The notes: a model not told the origin generated them from the letters alone. A DNA stretch of 64,000 nt from JBKPNJ01 sp963695705 (GCA_963695705.1 CAVOHB010000001.1:186001-250000); one strand, 5' to 3'. Shown: positions 35,033 to 43,753, counted from the first letter of the stretch. Made by a program: numbers and translations.

Positions 35033-35851
35033 ATGCCCGAGGTGGTGGATCTCGACTTCCCGCGCGCCTGGTTCGAGTTCGTCGACCCGGCCGACACCGG
35101 ACAGGTCTACCGCTGTGACCTGACCTGGCTGACCTCGCGCTGGGCGTGCATCTTCGGTGCCGGCTGCAAGGGCATCTACGCCGACCGCCCCGACGACGGC
35201 TGTTGCACGCTCGGCGCGCATTTCGCCGACAAGGCCGATCTCGCGCGGGTCAAGAAGTTCGCCAAGCGGCTCGGCCGGGAGGACTGGCAGTTCCGGTCGG
35301 AGGGGCGCGCCAAGGGCTGGACAGAGACCGACGACGAGGGCGAGACGAAGACCCGCGTGTTCAAGGGAGCGTGCATCTTCTTGAACCGGCCGGGGTTCGC
35401 CGGCGGTGAGGGATGCGCGTTGCACGGTTGGGCCTTGCGCAACGACCGCCACCCGCTCGAGGCCAAGCCTGACGTCTGCTGGCAGCTACCTGTCCGCCGT
35501 TCGTTCCGCGACGTCGAGCGGCCCGACGGCTCCACTTACACCGAGGTCACGATCGCCGAGTACGACCGACGTGGCTGGGGGGCGGGTGGACATGATCTCG
35601 ACTGGTACTGCACCGGGAACACCGAGGCGCATGTGGCCGCCGAGCCGGTCTACGTCTCGTACGAGCCCGAGCTCCGGGAGCTGATGGGGCCGGCGGCCTA
35701 CACCGAGCTGGTCGCTGCGTGTGCCTCCCATCTGGCCACGCGCTCCAGGCTGGCCCCGCATCCGGCCGACCCGGCGGATCTTTCCGACCCGGCCCGGAAG
35801 GCACAGATGCGCCGGCTCGCCGGGGAGGCCGGCACGACCGTCGCGGGTTGA
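35033..35851 (+). CDS. Conserved cysteine-rich protein, YkgJ/DUF3109-like
   Basis: Soluble protein of 272 residues with clustered cysteines: YRCDLTWLTSRWACIFGAGCKG (about 27-46), DGCCTLGAHF, GACIFLNRPGF, GCALHGWAL, DVCWQLP and WYCTGN. The spacing suggests bound metal or an Fe-S cluster. It is widely kept in actinobacteria, but no experimentally known function can be assigned. Divergent from ppx/gppA, with only 43 bases between starts. Confidence 0.72.
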   Translation: MPEVVDLDFPRAWFEFVDPADTGQVYRCDLTWLTSRWACIFGAGCKGIYADRPDDGCCTLGAHFADKADLARVKKFAKRLGREDWQFRSEGRAKGWTETDDEGETKTRVFKGACIFLNRPGFAGGEGCALHGWALRNDRHPLEAKPDVCWQLPVRRSFRDVERPDGSTYTEVTIAEYDRRGWGAGGHDLDWYCTGNTEAHVAAEPVYVSYEPELRELMGPAAYTELVAACASHLATRSRLAPHPADPADLSDPARKAQMRRLAGEAGTTVAG

Positions 35852-35905
35852 CGGTGCGGCGACCCCGCCGACCGAACGCGTGCGAGTACTGGCCACAATG
35901 TCGAG

Positions 35906-36544
35906 ATGCGGTTGGACCACCTGTCGTACGCGGCCGGCCCGGAGGGAATCGTGGAGACCAGCCGTCGGCTGGCCGGCCTGCTGGGCGAGGACTTCGCCGA
36001 CGGTGGAGTGCATCCCCGGTTCGGCACTCGCAACATGGTGCTGCCGCTCGGTGACGGCCTCTACCTCGAGGTGGTGGCGGTTCTGGATCATCCGGCGTCG
36101 GAGAAGGCCTTGTTCGGGCAGGCGGTCCGTGCGCGGACCGAAGCCGGGGGCGGATGGCTGGCCTGGGTGGTCGCGGTCGATGACATCGCGCGGGTGGAGA
36201 ACCGGCTGGATCTCCCGGCTGTGCGCGGCAGCAGGCACCGACCCGACGGTGTCGAGCTGCGGTGGCGGCAGCTCGGCATCAGTGGGCTGCTGGCCGACCC
36301 CCAGCTTCCCTTCTTCGTCCAATGGGAGATCCGGCGCGAGCTGCACCCTTCGTGCGGTGCTTCCGGAGCGATCCACCTGACCGGGCTGGAGATCGCCGGT
36401 GATCCGGCCCGGGTCAGCGAGTGGTTGGACCAGGATCCCGCCAAGCCGCTGGAGGACGTCGACGTCGACTGGGTGAAGCCGGACGGCGATGCCGGGATCG
36501 TCGCGGCGACGTTCGACACTCTGGACGGCAAGGTCCGGTTCTAG
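35906..36544 (+). CDS. VOC/glyoxalase-like domain protein
   Basis: A 212-residue protein of the vicinal oxygen chelate type (glyoxalase-like domain). MRLDHLSYAAGPEG opens the first beta-alpha-beta unit, with candidate metal ligand His5, followed by FGTRNMVLPLGDGLYLEVVAV with a candidate Glu ligand. A second module begins near IHLTGLEIAG. No specific substrate is indicated. It is followed by the methyltransferase gene after 5 bases, so the two are probably cotranscribed. Confidence 0.78.
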   Translation: MRLDHLSYAAGPEGIVETSRRLAGLLGEDFADGGVHPRFGTRNMVLPLGDGLYLEVVAVLDHPASEKALFGQAVRARTEAGGGWLAWVVAVDDIARVENRLDLPAVRGSRHRPDGVELRWRQLGISGLLADPQLPFFVQWEIRRELHPSCGASGAIHLTGLEIAGDPARVSEWLDQDPAKPLEDVDVDWVKPDGDAGIVAATFDTLDGKVRF

Positions 36545-36549
36545 CCGAG

Positions 36550-37257
36550 GTGGCGCGCTCCCGGCGTCTGGTCGACGGTGCCACGCCGAGCCCCAACATC
36601 TGGAACCACCCCGAGGTGTACGAGCTCGAGAACAGCGGTGTCGACCCCGACCGAACGATCGAGTCGGCGATGACGCGCATCCGGTCCTGGGTCGATGCCA
36701 GTGTGCTCGACCTCGGATGCGGTAGCGGCTTCCATCTCCCGCGTTTCGCGGCGGACGCGCATGAGGTCGTCGGCATCGAGCCCAACCTCGACCTCGTCAA
36801 ACTGGCCCGGCGTCGCACCTCGCGGCTGCCGAATGTCCGGGTGCTGCACGCAGTCGCGCAGGATCTCCCGCTGCCGGACGCGAGTGTCGACGTGCTGCAC
36901 GCCAGGTGGGCGTACCTCTTCGGGCCGGGCTGTGAGCCGGGCCTGCGGGAGGTGGAACGCGTGATGCGCCGCGGCGGTGCGGCCTTCGTCATCGACAACG
37001 ATGCCACCCGGTCGACATTCGGTCGCTGGTTCCGCCGGGCAATGCCCACCTACGATCCGGGCGCCGTGGAGTCGTTCTGGTCCGGCCGCGGCTGGACGCG
37101 GCAGCCGGTCGACATCCGGTGGAGGTTCGAGCGGCGCTGGCAGTTCGAGGCGGTGGTCGGAATCGAGTTCGATCAGGACAACGCCAGGCGGATCCTGTCC
37201 GAGCACGCGGGCACTGAGGTCGACTACGCGGTCAACATCTGGTGGCGCCGGTTCTGA
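36550..37257 (+). CDS. SAM-dependent class I methyltransferase
   Basis: A 235-residue methyltransferase. Motif I VLDLGCGSGFHLPRF (near residue 56), motif II VVGIEPNLDLVKLA and ADASVDVLHARWAYL are typical of methyltransferase family 11. GTG 36550 follows the VOC gene stop closely; the frame is open upstream but overlaps that gene. The substrate is not predictable. After it, 37258-37482 is non-coding and shows no clear regulatory structure. Confidence 0.82.
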   Translation: MARSRRLVDGATPSPNIWNHPEVYELENSGVDPDRTIESAMTRIRSWVDASVLDLGCGSGFHLPRFAADAHEVVGIEPNLDLVKLARRRTSRLPNVRVLHAVAQDLPLPDASVDVLHARWAYLFGPGCEPGLREVERVMRRGGAAFVIDNDATRSTFGRWFRRAMPTYDPGAVESFWSGRGWTRQPVDIRWRFERRWQFEAVVGIEFDQDNARRILSEHAGTEVDYAVNIWWRRF

Positions 37258-37482
37258 CGTTTGACCGCGCTTCCTGCACACCGGTGGTCACAGATTTGCG
37301 GCGCGGTAGTCACCTGGCGCGTAAACCGTCGATGCCGGGCGTTCCCGTCCGCCCAGCAAGGATCGTGCGGCGTTGAGAGAAGCCGTGTGGGATAACCCTG
37401 ATCGCCTGCACAGATCTGAGGGGTCAGGCCCGAGCCCGGCGGCGTCGGGGTAGTTGTCGGCGGCCTGCCCTAGGTTCCCGGC

Positions 37483-38911
37483 ATGGCAAAGACATCGACG
37501 CGGCCGCGCCCGACCCACCGGTGCGGCGCGTGTGGCTGGGAGACTCCCAAATGGGTCGGTCGCTGTGGCGAGTGTCAGGCGTGGGGCACAGTGGCAGAGA
37601 CCATGCGGGTCCCGCTCACGACCACCCCCGGCCGGATCCGGGAGGCCCCCAGACCGATCACCGAGATCAGCGTCGCACCGGCGGCCTCTCGCAGTACCGG
37701 CGTGGCCGAGCTCGACCGCGTGCTGGGCGCGGGGATCGTCGAGGGCGCCGCGGTGCTGCTGGCCGGCGAGCCCGGCGTGGGGAAGTCCACGTTGCTCCTG
37801 GAGGTCGCGGCGCGGTGCGCGCGGGTCGACGCGGTCACGCTCTACGTGTGTGGCGAGGAGTCGACCAGCCAGGTCAGGCTCCGGGCCGACCGTACCGGGG
37901 CGGTTCGTGACGGCCTGATGGTGACCGACGAGACCGACCTGTCGGCGGTGCTCAGCCACATCGACGACGTCCGCCCGGAGTTGGTCATCATCGACTCGAT
38001 CCAGGCCATCGCCTGCACGGAGGTCGACGGGCCGACCGGCGGCGTGGCGCAGGTTCGCGAGGTGACCGCCGCGCTCGTCCGTGTCGCCAAGGAGCGGGCC
38101 ATCTCGATGATCCTGGTCGGGCATGTGACCAAGGAGGGCTCGATTGCGGGTCCCCGCGTCGTCGAGCATCTGGTGGACGTGGTGCTGCAGTTCGAGGGCG
38201 AGCGCAGCTCCCGGCTCCGTGTCCTGCGCGCGGTCAAGAACCGTTTCGGTCCCGTCGACGAGGTCGGCTGCTTCGACCTCTCCGACCAGGGGATCGTCGA
38301 GATCGTCGACCCGACCGGGCTGTTCGTTTCCCGGCACGCCGAGCCGGTGCCGGGCACCTGTGTCACCGTCACCCAGCAGGGCCGGCGACCTCTGCTGGCC
38401 GAGGTCCAGGCGCTGGTCGGCGTGTCCGCCTCGATGACCGCGCGCAGGACCACGTTCGGGGCTGGACTCCGCCCGCGTGACTCTGGTGCTCGCGGTGCTC
38501 GAGCGCAGGGCAGGCTTGCGATTGTCCGGCGGTGACGTCTTCGTCGCCACGGTTGGCGGAGCCCGGCTGACCGACCCTTCGGCTGACCTGGCGACGGCGG
38601 TCGCGATCGCCTCGGCGGTCAGCAACCGGGTCGTTCCCGAGTCGCTGGTCGCCCTCGGCGAGGTCGGCCTGGCCGGCGAGCTGCGCCGCGTGCCGGGACT
38701 GCACCATCGGCTCGGTGAGGCTGCGCGTCTGGGTTTCTCGCACGCGATCGTGCCCGCCGACCTCGGGCCGGTGCCGGCCGAGTCGTTGCAGTTCCCGGGG
38801 CTCACGGTGCTCGAGGTGCCCGACCTCGGCCGCGCCCTGAGTGTGCTCGGACTCGTCGGTGCGGTCGAGAAACCGGTCGGGCCACGCCGGCTGCGCGCGG
38901 TCGAGGGGTGA
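37483..38911 (+). CDS. radA: DNA repair protein RadA (Sms); single frameshift
   Basis: RecA-like branch-migration ATPase in recombination repair, expected about 475 residues. The N-terminal zinc finger CGACGW...CGECQAW, Walker A GEPGVGKST, the RadA motif KNRFG and the C-terminal Lon-like domain are present. At about 38458 (ACGTTCGGGGC) the frame changes: MTARRTT should continue as GLDSARVTLVLAVLERRAGLRL, which lies in the second frame and runs to TGA 38911. One extra base explains it. disA follows 91 bases downstream. Confidence 0.93.
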
Positions 38912-39002
38912 CCACCCCCGTCTCACCAGCCTGTCGGCCGGGGCGTCGCCCTGGTCACTCCCTCTAGACTGGCGTGGACAGTTCGCAATCACAGGGGGCG
39001 GA

Positions 39003-40088
39003 GTGGCGCCGATCGACAAGCTCGCCGATGACCAGCGGTTACGGGCCACCCTCGCGACCGTTGCCCCGGGGACCGCACTGCGCGAGGGGCTCGAGCGGAT
39101 CCTTCGCGGGCGCACCGGTGCACTTCTGGTCATGGGCCACGACCGGACCGTGGATCTGATCTCGACCGGCGGTTTCTCGCTCGATGTGCCGTTCACCGCG
39201 ACCGGTCTGCGCGAGCTCGCCAAGATGGACGGCGCGATCATCCTCGATCGGGACTGCAGCCGGATCATCCGGGCGGCGGTGCACCTCGTGCCCGACTCCG
39301 CGATCCACACCGAGGAGACCGGCACGCGGCACCGGACCGCGGACCGGGTGGCCCGGCAGACGGGGGTACCGGTCGTCTCGGTGTCGCAGTCGATGCAGAT
39401 CATCGCGCTCTATGTCGATCAGACGCGGTACGTCCTGGAGGAGACCGGGGAGATCCTCAGCCGGGCCAACCAGGCGCTGGCCACGCTCGAGCGGTACAAG
39501 ATGCGGCTCGACGAGGTTTCCGGCACGCTGTCGGCCCTCGAGATCGAGGATCTGGTCACCGTCCGGGACGTCGCCGCGGTGGCCCAGCGGCTGGAGATGG
39601 TGCTGCGCATCGCCACCGAGATCGAGGGTTACGTCGTCGAGCTCGGCACCGATGGCCGGCTGTTGTCATTGCAGCTCGACGAGCTGGTCGGCGGAGTCGA
39701 CCTCGAGCGCGAGCTGGTGATCCGCGACTACCTTCCCGGCGGCAAGCGACACCGCAGCGCCACCGAGGTGCTGGCCGACATCGAGGCGCTGTCGGCCACC
39801 GACCTGCTCGACATCAGCGCTGTCGCCCGCGGGCTCGCGCTTGGCGGCACCGAGCAGCTCGACCTGCCGGCGACGCCGCGCGGTTACCGGCTGCTGGCGA
39901 AGGTCCCGCGCCTCCCCGGTGCTGTGATCGAGCGGCTAGTCGACTACTTCGGCACCCTGCAGAAGCTGCTGGCCGCGAGCATCGACGACCTGCAGGCGGT
40001 CGACGGGGTCGGCGAGCTGCGGGCCCGAAGCGTGCGGGAAGGCCTCTCGCGGCTGGCCGAGTCCAGCATCCTGGAGCGCTACATCTGA
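39003..40088 (+). CDS. disA: DNA integrity scanning protein, diadenylate cyclase
   Basis: Makes the second messenger c-di-AMP and senses branched DNA. It is 361 residues. The cyclase domain has DGA (76-78) and GTRHRTADR with RHR (109-111); a helical linker follows, then a C-terminal HhH DNA-binding region (VDGVGELRARSVREGL). GTG 39003 with AGGGGGCGGA upstream is the clear start. Pairing with radA is standard, and RadA is known to inhibit DisA in Bacillus. No c-di-AMP phosphodiesterase is in the window. Confidence 0.95.
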   Translation: MAPIDKLADDQRLRATLATVAPGTALREGLERILRGRTGALLVMGHDRTVDLISTGGFSLDVPFTATGLRELAKMDGAIILDRDCSRIIRAAVHLVPDSAIHTEETGTRHRTADRVARQTGVPVVSVSQSMQIIALYVDQTRYVLEETGEILSRANQALATLERYKMRLDEVSGTLSALEIEDLVTVRDVAAVAQRLEMVLRIATEIEGYVVELGTDGRLLSLQLDELVGGVDLERELVIRDYLPGGKRHRSATEVLADIEALSATDLLDISAVARGLALGGTEQLDLPATPRGYRLLAKVPRLPGAVIERLVDYFGTLQKLLAASIDDLQAVDGVGELRARSVREGLSRLAESSILERYI

Positions 40089-40143
40089 CCCGGGACCGTC
40101 CCCGCGCCGCATCGCCGGCGAACGGACCACCGGGGCGGTGATG

Positions 40144-40851
40144 TCAGCGCGGCTGGTGGTGACGGTGCCTGGGCCGCGGCTCGGCGAGTGAGAACTGCGA
40201 CTGCGACGGCTCGCCTCCCAGCACCGCAGCCAACACCTGGTAGGTGCCCGCGACGGCCCGCCTGGCACCGTCCCCGCACCACCGGTTGGACCGCAGCCCG
40301 CTCCACGGCACGTGGTAGACCGTCTGCTCGGCCGCGCGGACGACCAGCGTCGACGGCGCGATCGCCGCGTGGCAGTCATCCGTTGTCCAGATCGCACCGT
40401 TGTCGTCGGTGACCTCCACCACGAGGTTCGACCGGCTGGGCTGGAAGGTGCAGGCCGGCCTGCCGGTCGTCTGGAGCAGCAGCCGGATGTCGGGACTGTC
40501 ACCGACCCGATAGGTGTCGGCCACCGACGGCACGAGAGTGATGTCGCTCGGCGCACACGCTCCGTCCGGCTCGGCCGGCGGCGGTGGGCTCGGGCGCGTG
40601 GCACTCCGCTTCCGGCCGTCACCATCGCCGGTGCCGTGGTGTGCGCCGGCTCTGCGCTGATGGTGCTGCCGTGGGGCACCCGGCGTCGAGACCGGGGGCG
40701 CCGCGTCAACGGTCGCCTCCGGTGTCTGCGCCGCGGTGTTGGTGGGGCTGGAGCCCGGCAGCAGCCGGCTCGCCACGAAGGCCCCCGCGATGACGACGAC
40801 GAGCACCAGCAGCCGGCGGAACCAGTAGACCCGCTGCGGCACCCTGCTCAT
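40144..40851 (-). CDS. Membrane-anchored secreted protein of unknown function
   Basis: A 235-residue protein with one N-terminal membrane helix (LLVLVVVIAGAFVASRLL, about 14-31), a long linker and an extracytoplasmic domain from about residue 98. This domain has four cysteines (GACAPSD, PACTFQPS, DDCHAAI, NRWCGDG), probably two disulfides. The linker at about 60-90 (HHQRRAGAHHGTGDGDGRKR) looks out of frame; another frame reads HGSTISAEPAHTTAPAMVTA, a more usual linker, so two compensating indels are possible. A similar gene often follows disA in actinobacteria. Confidence 0.65.
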   Translation of the reverse strand: MSRVPQRVYWFRRLLVLVVVIAGAFVASRLLPGSSPTNTAAQTPEATVDAAPPVSTPGAPRQHHQRRAGAHHGTGDGDGRKRSATRPSPPPPAEPDGACAPSDITLVPSVADTYRVGDSPDIRLLLQTTGRPACTFQPSRSNLVVEVTDDNGAIWTTDDCHAAIAPSTLVVRAAEQTVYHVPWSGLRSNRWCGDGARRAVAGTYQVLAAVLGGEPSQSQFSLAEPRPRHRHHQPR

Positions 40852-40931
40852 CGACTCACGCTAACGTGACGGACGCGGTGTTCCCGGTCAGCCACTCCGC
40901 TCTTGCCGCGCCACATCTCACCTGGGCAGAA

Positions 40932-40966
40932 CGAGGGCCCGCACTCCCCCGGTGCGCGGGCCCTCG
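40932..40966 (-). terminator. Terminator downstream of secreted-protein gene
   Basis: An 11-base perfect stem CGAGGGCCCGC (40932-40942) with GCGGGCCCTCG (40956-40966), followed on the minus strand by TTCT. It lies 51 bases past the stop of the 41017-41733 gene. Confidence 0.7.
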
Positions 40967-41016
40967 AGCCTGATGCTCGCCCTGACCGGCTGGTGAACCG
41001 GCTGAAGCAAGCTAGC

Positions 41017-41733
41017 TCAGCACGACGCCTCGCTGGTGCACGTCACGGCGCGGCCGGGTCCGAAGTTGTAGAGGTATCCGGTGCCGAAGCTGATCCGGTC
41101 CAGGTTGAAGGTATGGGTTCCGGTGAACACGCCGAACAGCCCGAGGAAGTCGGAGTTGATGGTCACGCCAGGGTTAGCGGCCTGGTATACCTGCAGCGCG
41201 TTCTGGGTGCCGTTGGAGGTATAGGGGTTCGGACTGGCGCTTCCGTAGATGCTGCAGGCACCGGCGGCGGTGGTGCCGGTGAAGTCGGCTCGGCTGTACC
41301 CGCCTCCGATTGACGCGGAGCAGTAGAACGGGTCGAGGTACAGGTAATTGCCGTCGGACAACACCAGCACAAGTTGCGCCTGCCCTGCTCCGGTGATCGT
41401 GCTGGTCAGGTACTCGAACGACAGGTTCGAGGCCGACCCGACCGCCCCCAGGGTGCTCTGGCCGCGCTGGGTATACACGATCACATAGTCCCCGACGCAC
41501 ACGTTGGCCACGAACGCCCGCGTGTTGGTGTCGGTGGGGGAGTCGGTCACGCCGTTGACCCAGCCCTTCGTCGAACACGTCGAGCGGTGGTTGCTGGAGT
41601 CCTTGACCTGGAACTTGAGCTTGTCGGCGCTGCCGACTGTGCTGCCGTTGCCCTCGGCTGCCGCGGGCCCCGCGGCGGTGACGACCGCCAGAGCTGCCGC
41701 CGCCATTATCGCCAGTGTCTTGCGAAATGCCAT
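41017..41733 (-). CDS. Secreted cysteine-containing protein, unknown family
   Basis: A 238-residue exported protein. ATG 41733 has a strong GGGAGGA ribosome site, and residues 1-26 form a signal peptide (KTLAIMAAAALAVVTA, cleavage after AGPAAA). The mature part is neutral, rich in Gly, Ser, Thr, Tyr and Asn, with six cysteines (53, 79, 128, 150, 232, 238), probably three disulfides, and predicted beta strands. I do not recognise the family. It is transcribed alone: its promoter contains a palindrome and a terminator follows, so a specific regulon is likely. Confidence 0.75.
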   Translation of the reverse strand: MAFRKTLAIMAAAALAVVTAAGPAAAEGNGSTVGSADKLKFQVKDSSNHRSTCSTKGWVNGVTDSPTDTNTRAFVANVCVGDYVIVYTQRGQSTLGAVGSASNLSFEYLTSTITGAGQAQLVLVLSDGNYLYLDPFYCSASIGGGYSRADFTGTTAAGACSIYGSASPNPYTSNGTQNALQVYQAANPGVTINSDFLGLFGVFTGTHTFNLDRISFGTGYLYNFGPGRAVTCTSEASC

Positions 41734-41814
41734 GGTGTTCCTCCCCACGTTCGGCGCCCTTAGTGTGTAAGGCCGCTCCCGGAATGCACCGTAGTGAGAA
41801 TGGACAAATCGTGC

Positions 41815-41843
41815 AATATACGTATTCATCGAATACGGGATAA
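41815..41843 (-). promoter_or_regulatory. Promoter with palindromic spacer upstream of secreted-protein gene
   Basis: Minus-strand TTATCC (41843-41838), 17 bases, TATATT (41820-41815). The whole 17-base spacer is a perfect palindrome, CGTATTC-ATC-GAATACG on the plus strand (41821-41837). It also lies 22 bases before the mutY start, so it may influence both genes. Confidence 0.6.
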
Positions 41844-41859
41844 AGGCCAGGAATTGCCG

Positions 41860-42804
41860 ATGACCGGCCCGCACACGGCTTCCGGGCTGGAGGTCAAGAA
41901 TGGTCGGGTGACCGACTCACGCCTGCACGCCCCGGTGCTGACCTGGTACGCGGCCAACCGTCGTGAGCTGCCGTGGCGGTCGCCGGACGCATCTGCGTGG
42001 TCGGTGCTGGTCAGCGAGGTCATGTTGCAGCAGACACCGGTCGCCAGGGTGCTGCCGGTGTTCGAGGAGTGGCTCAGGCGCTGGCCACGGCCGGCTGACC
42101 TCGCCGCGGACACGCCTGCGCAAGCCATCCGGCTCTGGGGCGCGCTGGGCTACCCGAGACGGGCGCTGCGGTTGCACGCGGCGGCGAACGTCATCGTGCG
42201 GCGCCACGGCGGGCTCGTCCCCGCCGACCCCGAAGCGCTGCTGGAGCTGCCGGGAGTCGGGGCATACACCGCAGCGGCGGTTGCCTCGTTCGCTTACGGG
42301 CAGCGGCAGGTCGTGCTCGACACCAACGTGCGCAGGGTCTTGGCCCGTGTGACCGCCGGCGTGGAACTCCCGGCGGTGTCGATCTCGGCGGCCGAGCGGC
42401 ACACCGCCGAGTCCTTGCTGCCCGAGGATCCGGCGGTCGCGGCCGCCTGGTCAGTGGCGGTCATGGAGCTCGGGGCGCTGACCTGTACCTCGCGAACCCC
42501 CCGCTGCGTCGAGTGCCCGATCGAGGCCGACTGCGCCTGGCGCGCCGGGGGGATGCTCAGATCCGACACCGCCACCAGGCGGGCGCAGACCTACGAGGGC
42601 ACCGACCGGCAGTGCCGTGGGCGCCTGTTGACCGTCCTGAGGCACGCCGAAGGTCCGGTGCACAGAGCCGCGCTCGAGGCGGTCTGGGACACCGCCGCGC
42701 AGCGGGAGCGCTCATTGGCCGGCCTCGTCGCCGACGGCCTGGTCGAGCCGACTGCCGATGGCCGCTACCAGCTGCCTACGTGTTCGCCCGTCGGGAGTCG
42801 CTGA
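41860..42804 (+). CDS. mutY: A/G-specific adenine glycosylase
   Basis: Removes adenine mispaired with 8-oxoguanine; 314 residues. The catalytic Glu53 is in SEVMLQQTPVARV, the HhH-GPD loop is LPGVGAYTAAAV, and the catalytic Asp144 is in VLDTNVRRV. The 4Fe-4S cluster is C199-x6-C206-x2-C209-x5-C215. It lacks a long NUDIX-like C-terminal domain, as is usual in actinobacteria. ATG 41860 was chosen with CAGGAA upstream. Its 3' end overlaps the convergent TetR gene by 29 bases. Confidence 0.93.
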   Translation: MTGPHTASGLEVKNGRVTDSRLHAPVLTWYAANRRELPWRSPDASAWSVLVSEVMLQQTPVARVLPVFEEWLRRWPRPADLAADTPAQAIRLWGALGYPRRALRLHAAANVIVRRHGGLVPADPEALLELPGVGAYTAAAVASFAYGQRQVVLDTNVRRVLARVTAGVELPAVSISAAERHTAESLLPEDPAVAAAWSVAVMELGALTCTSRTPRCVECPIEADCAWRAGGMLRSDTATRRAQTYEGTDRQCRGRLLTVLRHAEGPVHRAALEAVWDTAAQRERSLAGLVADGLVEPTADGRYQLPTCSPVGSR

Positions 42805-43345
42805 GAGCCTGCGCGGCATCGGCCAGGTCACGCACCGCCTGCGCAACCCTCGGTGAGTCGCCCTCCACCGGCCAGTCGAGGTAGAGCCCGAGGAGCGTCG
42901 CATCCACCAGCAGGGCAATACGCTGAGCCCGTGCCCTCGGTGCGCCGGAGGCGGTCAGATAGCCGGCCAGGGCCGCGTTCCACGAGGCGTTGCTCCGTCG
43001 TGACGCGCTGAGGTAGGGCTCGCGCCCCAGCAGGCCGAGTCCAGCCGTCTGCACGTACACGCGCAGGCAGCCGTCGAACTCCGGATCGCCCCACGACCGC
43101 CAGTACCCCAGCACCGCACGCCGCACCGAGCCGGCGGGCCGGAGGTCGTTGACCACGGCGACGGCACGCTCGTTGCTGCGCTCGAGGATCTCCGCGATCA
43201 GCTTGTCCTTGTCACCGAAGTGGTACATCAGCATCCGGTCGCTGGTGTTGATCGCGGCCGCCAGCGGGCGCAGGGTGAGCCCGACGATGCCGTGGCTGAG
43301 CACGTAGTCGGTTGCCTGCTCGGCGAGCTCGTCGCGTCGGGACAC
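42776..43345 (-). CDS. TetR-family regulator of SMR efflux gene
   Basis: A 189-residue repressor. The helix-turn-helix reads ATDYVLSHGIVGLTLRPLAAAINTSDRMLMYHFGDKDKLI, and the C-terminal domain resembles TetR_C ligand pockets. It is divergent from an SMR-type efflux gene; two copies of a GTAGC-N4-GCTAC palindrome between them are its probable operators. It overlaps the mutY end by 29 bases. Expected behaviour: release by a cationic drug and derepression of the pump. Confidence 0.9.
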   Translation of the reverse strand: MSRRDELAEQATDYVLSHGIVGLTLRPLAAAINTSDRMLMYHFGDKDKLIAEILERSNERAVAVVNDLRPAGSVRRAVLGYWRSWGDPEFDGCLRVYVQTAGLGLLGREPYLSASRRSNASWNAALAGYLTASGAPRARAQRIALLVDATLLGLYLDWPVEGDSPRVAQAVRDLADAAQALSDSRRANT

Positions 43346-43363
43346 AGCGCCTCTCTACTTGAA

Positions 43364-43404
43364 CGTAGCGTCTGCTACGGTAGTATATGTAGCAACTGCT
43401 ACAT
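43364..43404. promoter_or_regulatory. Twin palindromic operators in TetR/SMR divergent promoter
   Basis: Site 1 CGTAGCGTCTGCTACG (43364-43379) and site 2 ATGTAGCAACTGCTACAT (43387-43404) share GTAGC-N4-GCTAC and are centred 24 bases apart. The tetR -10 box TATACT (minus strand, 43387-43382) lies between them, and a TAGATT hexamer for the pump gene follows at about 43407. The spacing places one dimer at each promoter. Confidence 0.72.
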
Positions 43405-43426
43405 TCTAGATTAGGTAGGTTCAGCC

Positions 43427-43753
43427 ATGTCTGTCGCAGCGCTGCTGCTGGCAGTCGCCATCGTCATCGAAGTCGCGTCCACCGCCGCGCTTCCGCGCAC
43501 CGCCGGCTTCTCCGATCCGCTCTGGTCGGCTCTCGTGCTGGGCGGGTACGCGGTGTCCATCCTCTTGCTGGCTCGGATCGTCGCGCACATACCGGTCTCG
43601 GTCACGTACGCGATCTGGTCCGGCGCCGGCACGGCTCTGGTAGCCCTGGTCGGAGTGGCGGTACTCGGGGAGCGCCTCGATGCCGTCAAGACCCTCGCGC
43701 TGGGGTGCATCGTGTTCGGCGTCGTGCTGCTGAACGTGCGCGGAGCGCACTGA
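43427..43753 (+). CDS. Small multidrug resistance (SMR) family efflux protein
   Basis: A 108-residue, four-helix transporter. The membrane-embedded glutamate required for proton/drug antiport is Glu15 (AIVIEVASTAALPRTAGF), and SVTYAIWSGAGTALVALVG and GCIVFGVVLLNV match the EmrE/Qac family. Some relatives export guanidinium (Gdx), but the divergent TetR gene suggests drug or quaternary amine efflux. The stop codon lies inside the first copy of a 26-bp tandem repeat. Confidence 0.88.
   Translation: MSVAALLLAVAIVIEVASTAALPRTAGFSDPLWSALVLGGYAVSILLLARIVAHIPVSVTYAIWSGAGTALVALVGVAVLGERLDAVKTLALGCIVFGVVLLNVRGAH

Noticed and set aside
37258..37482. Search for an RNA gene or regulatory element between the methyltransferase and radA
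   Set aside because: No stable stem, tRNA-like fold or promoter pair could be supported by eye.
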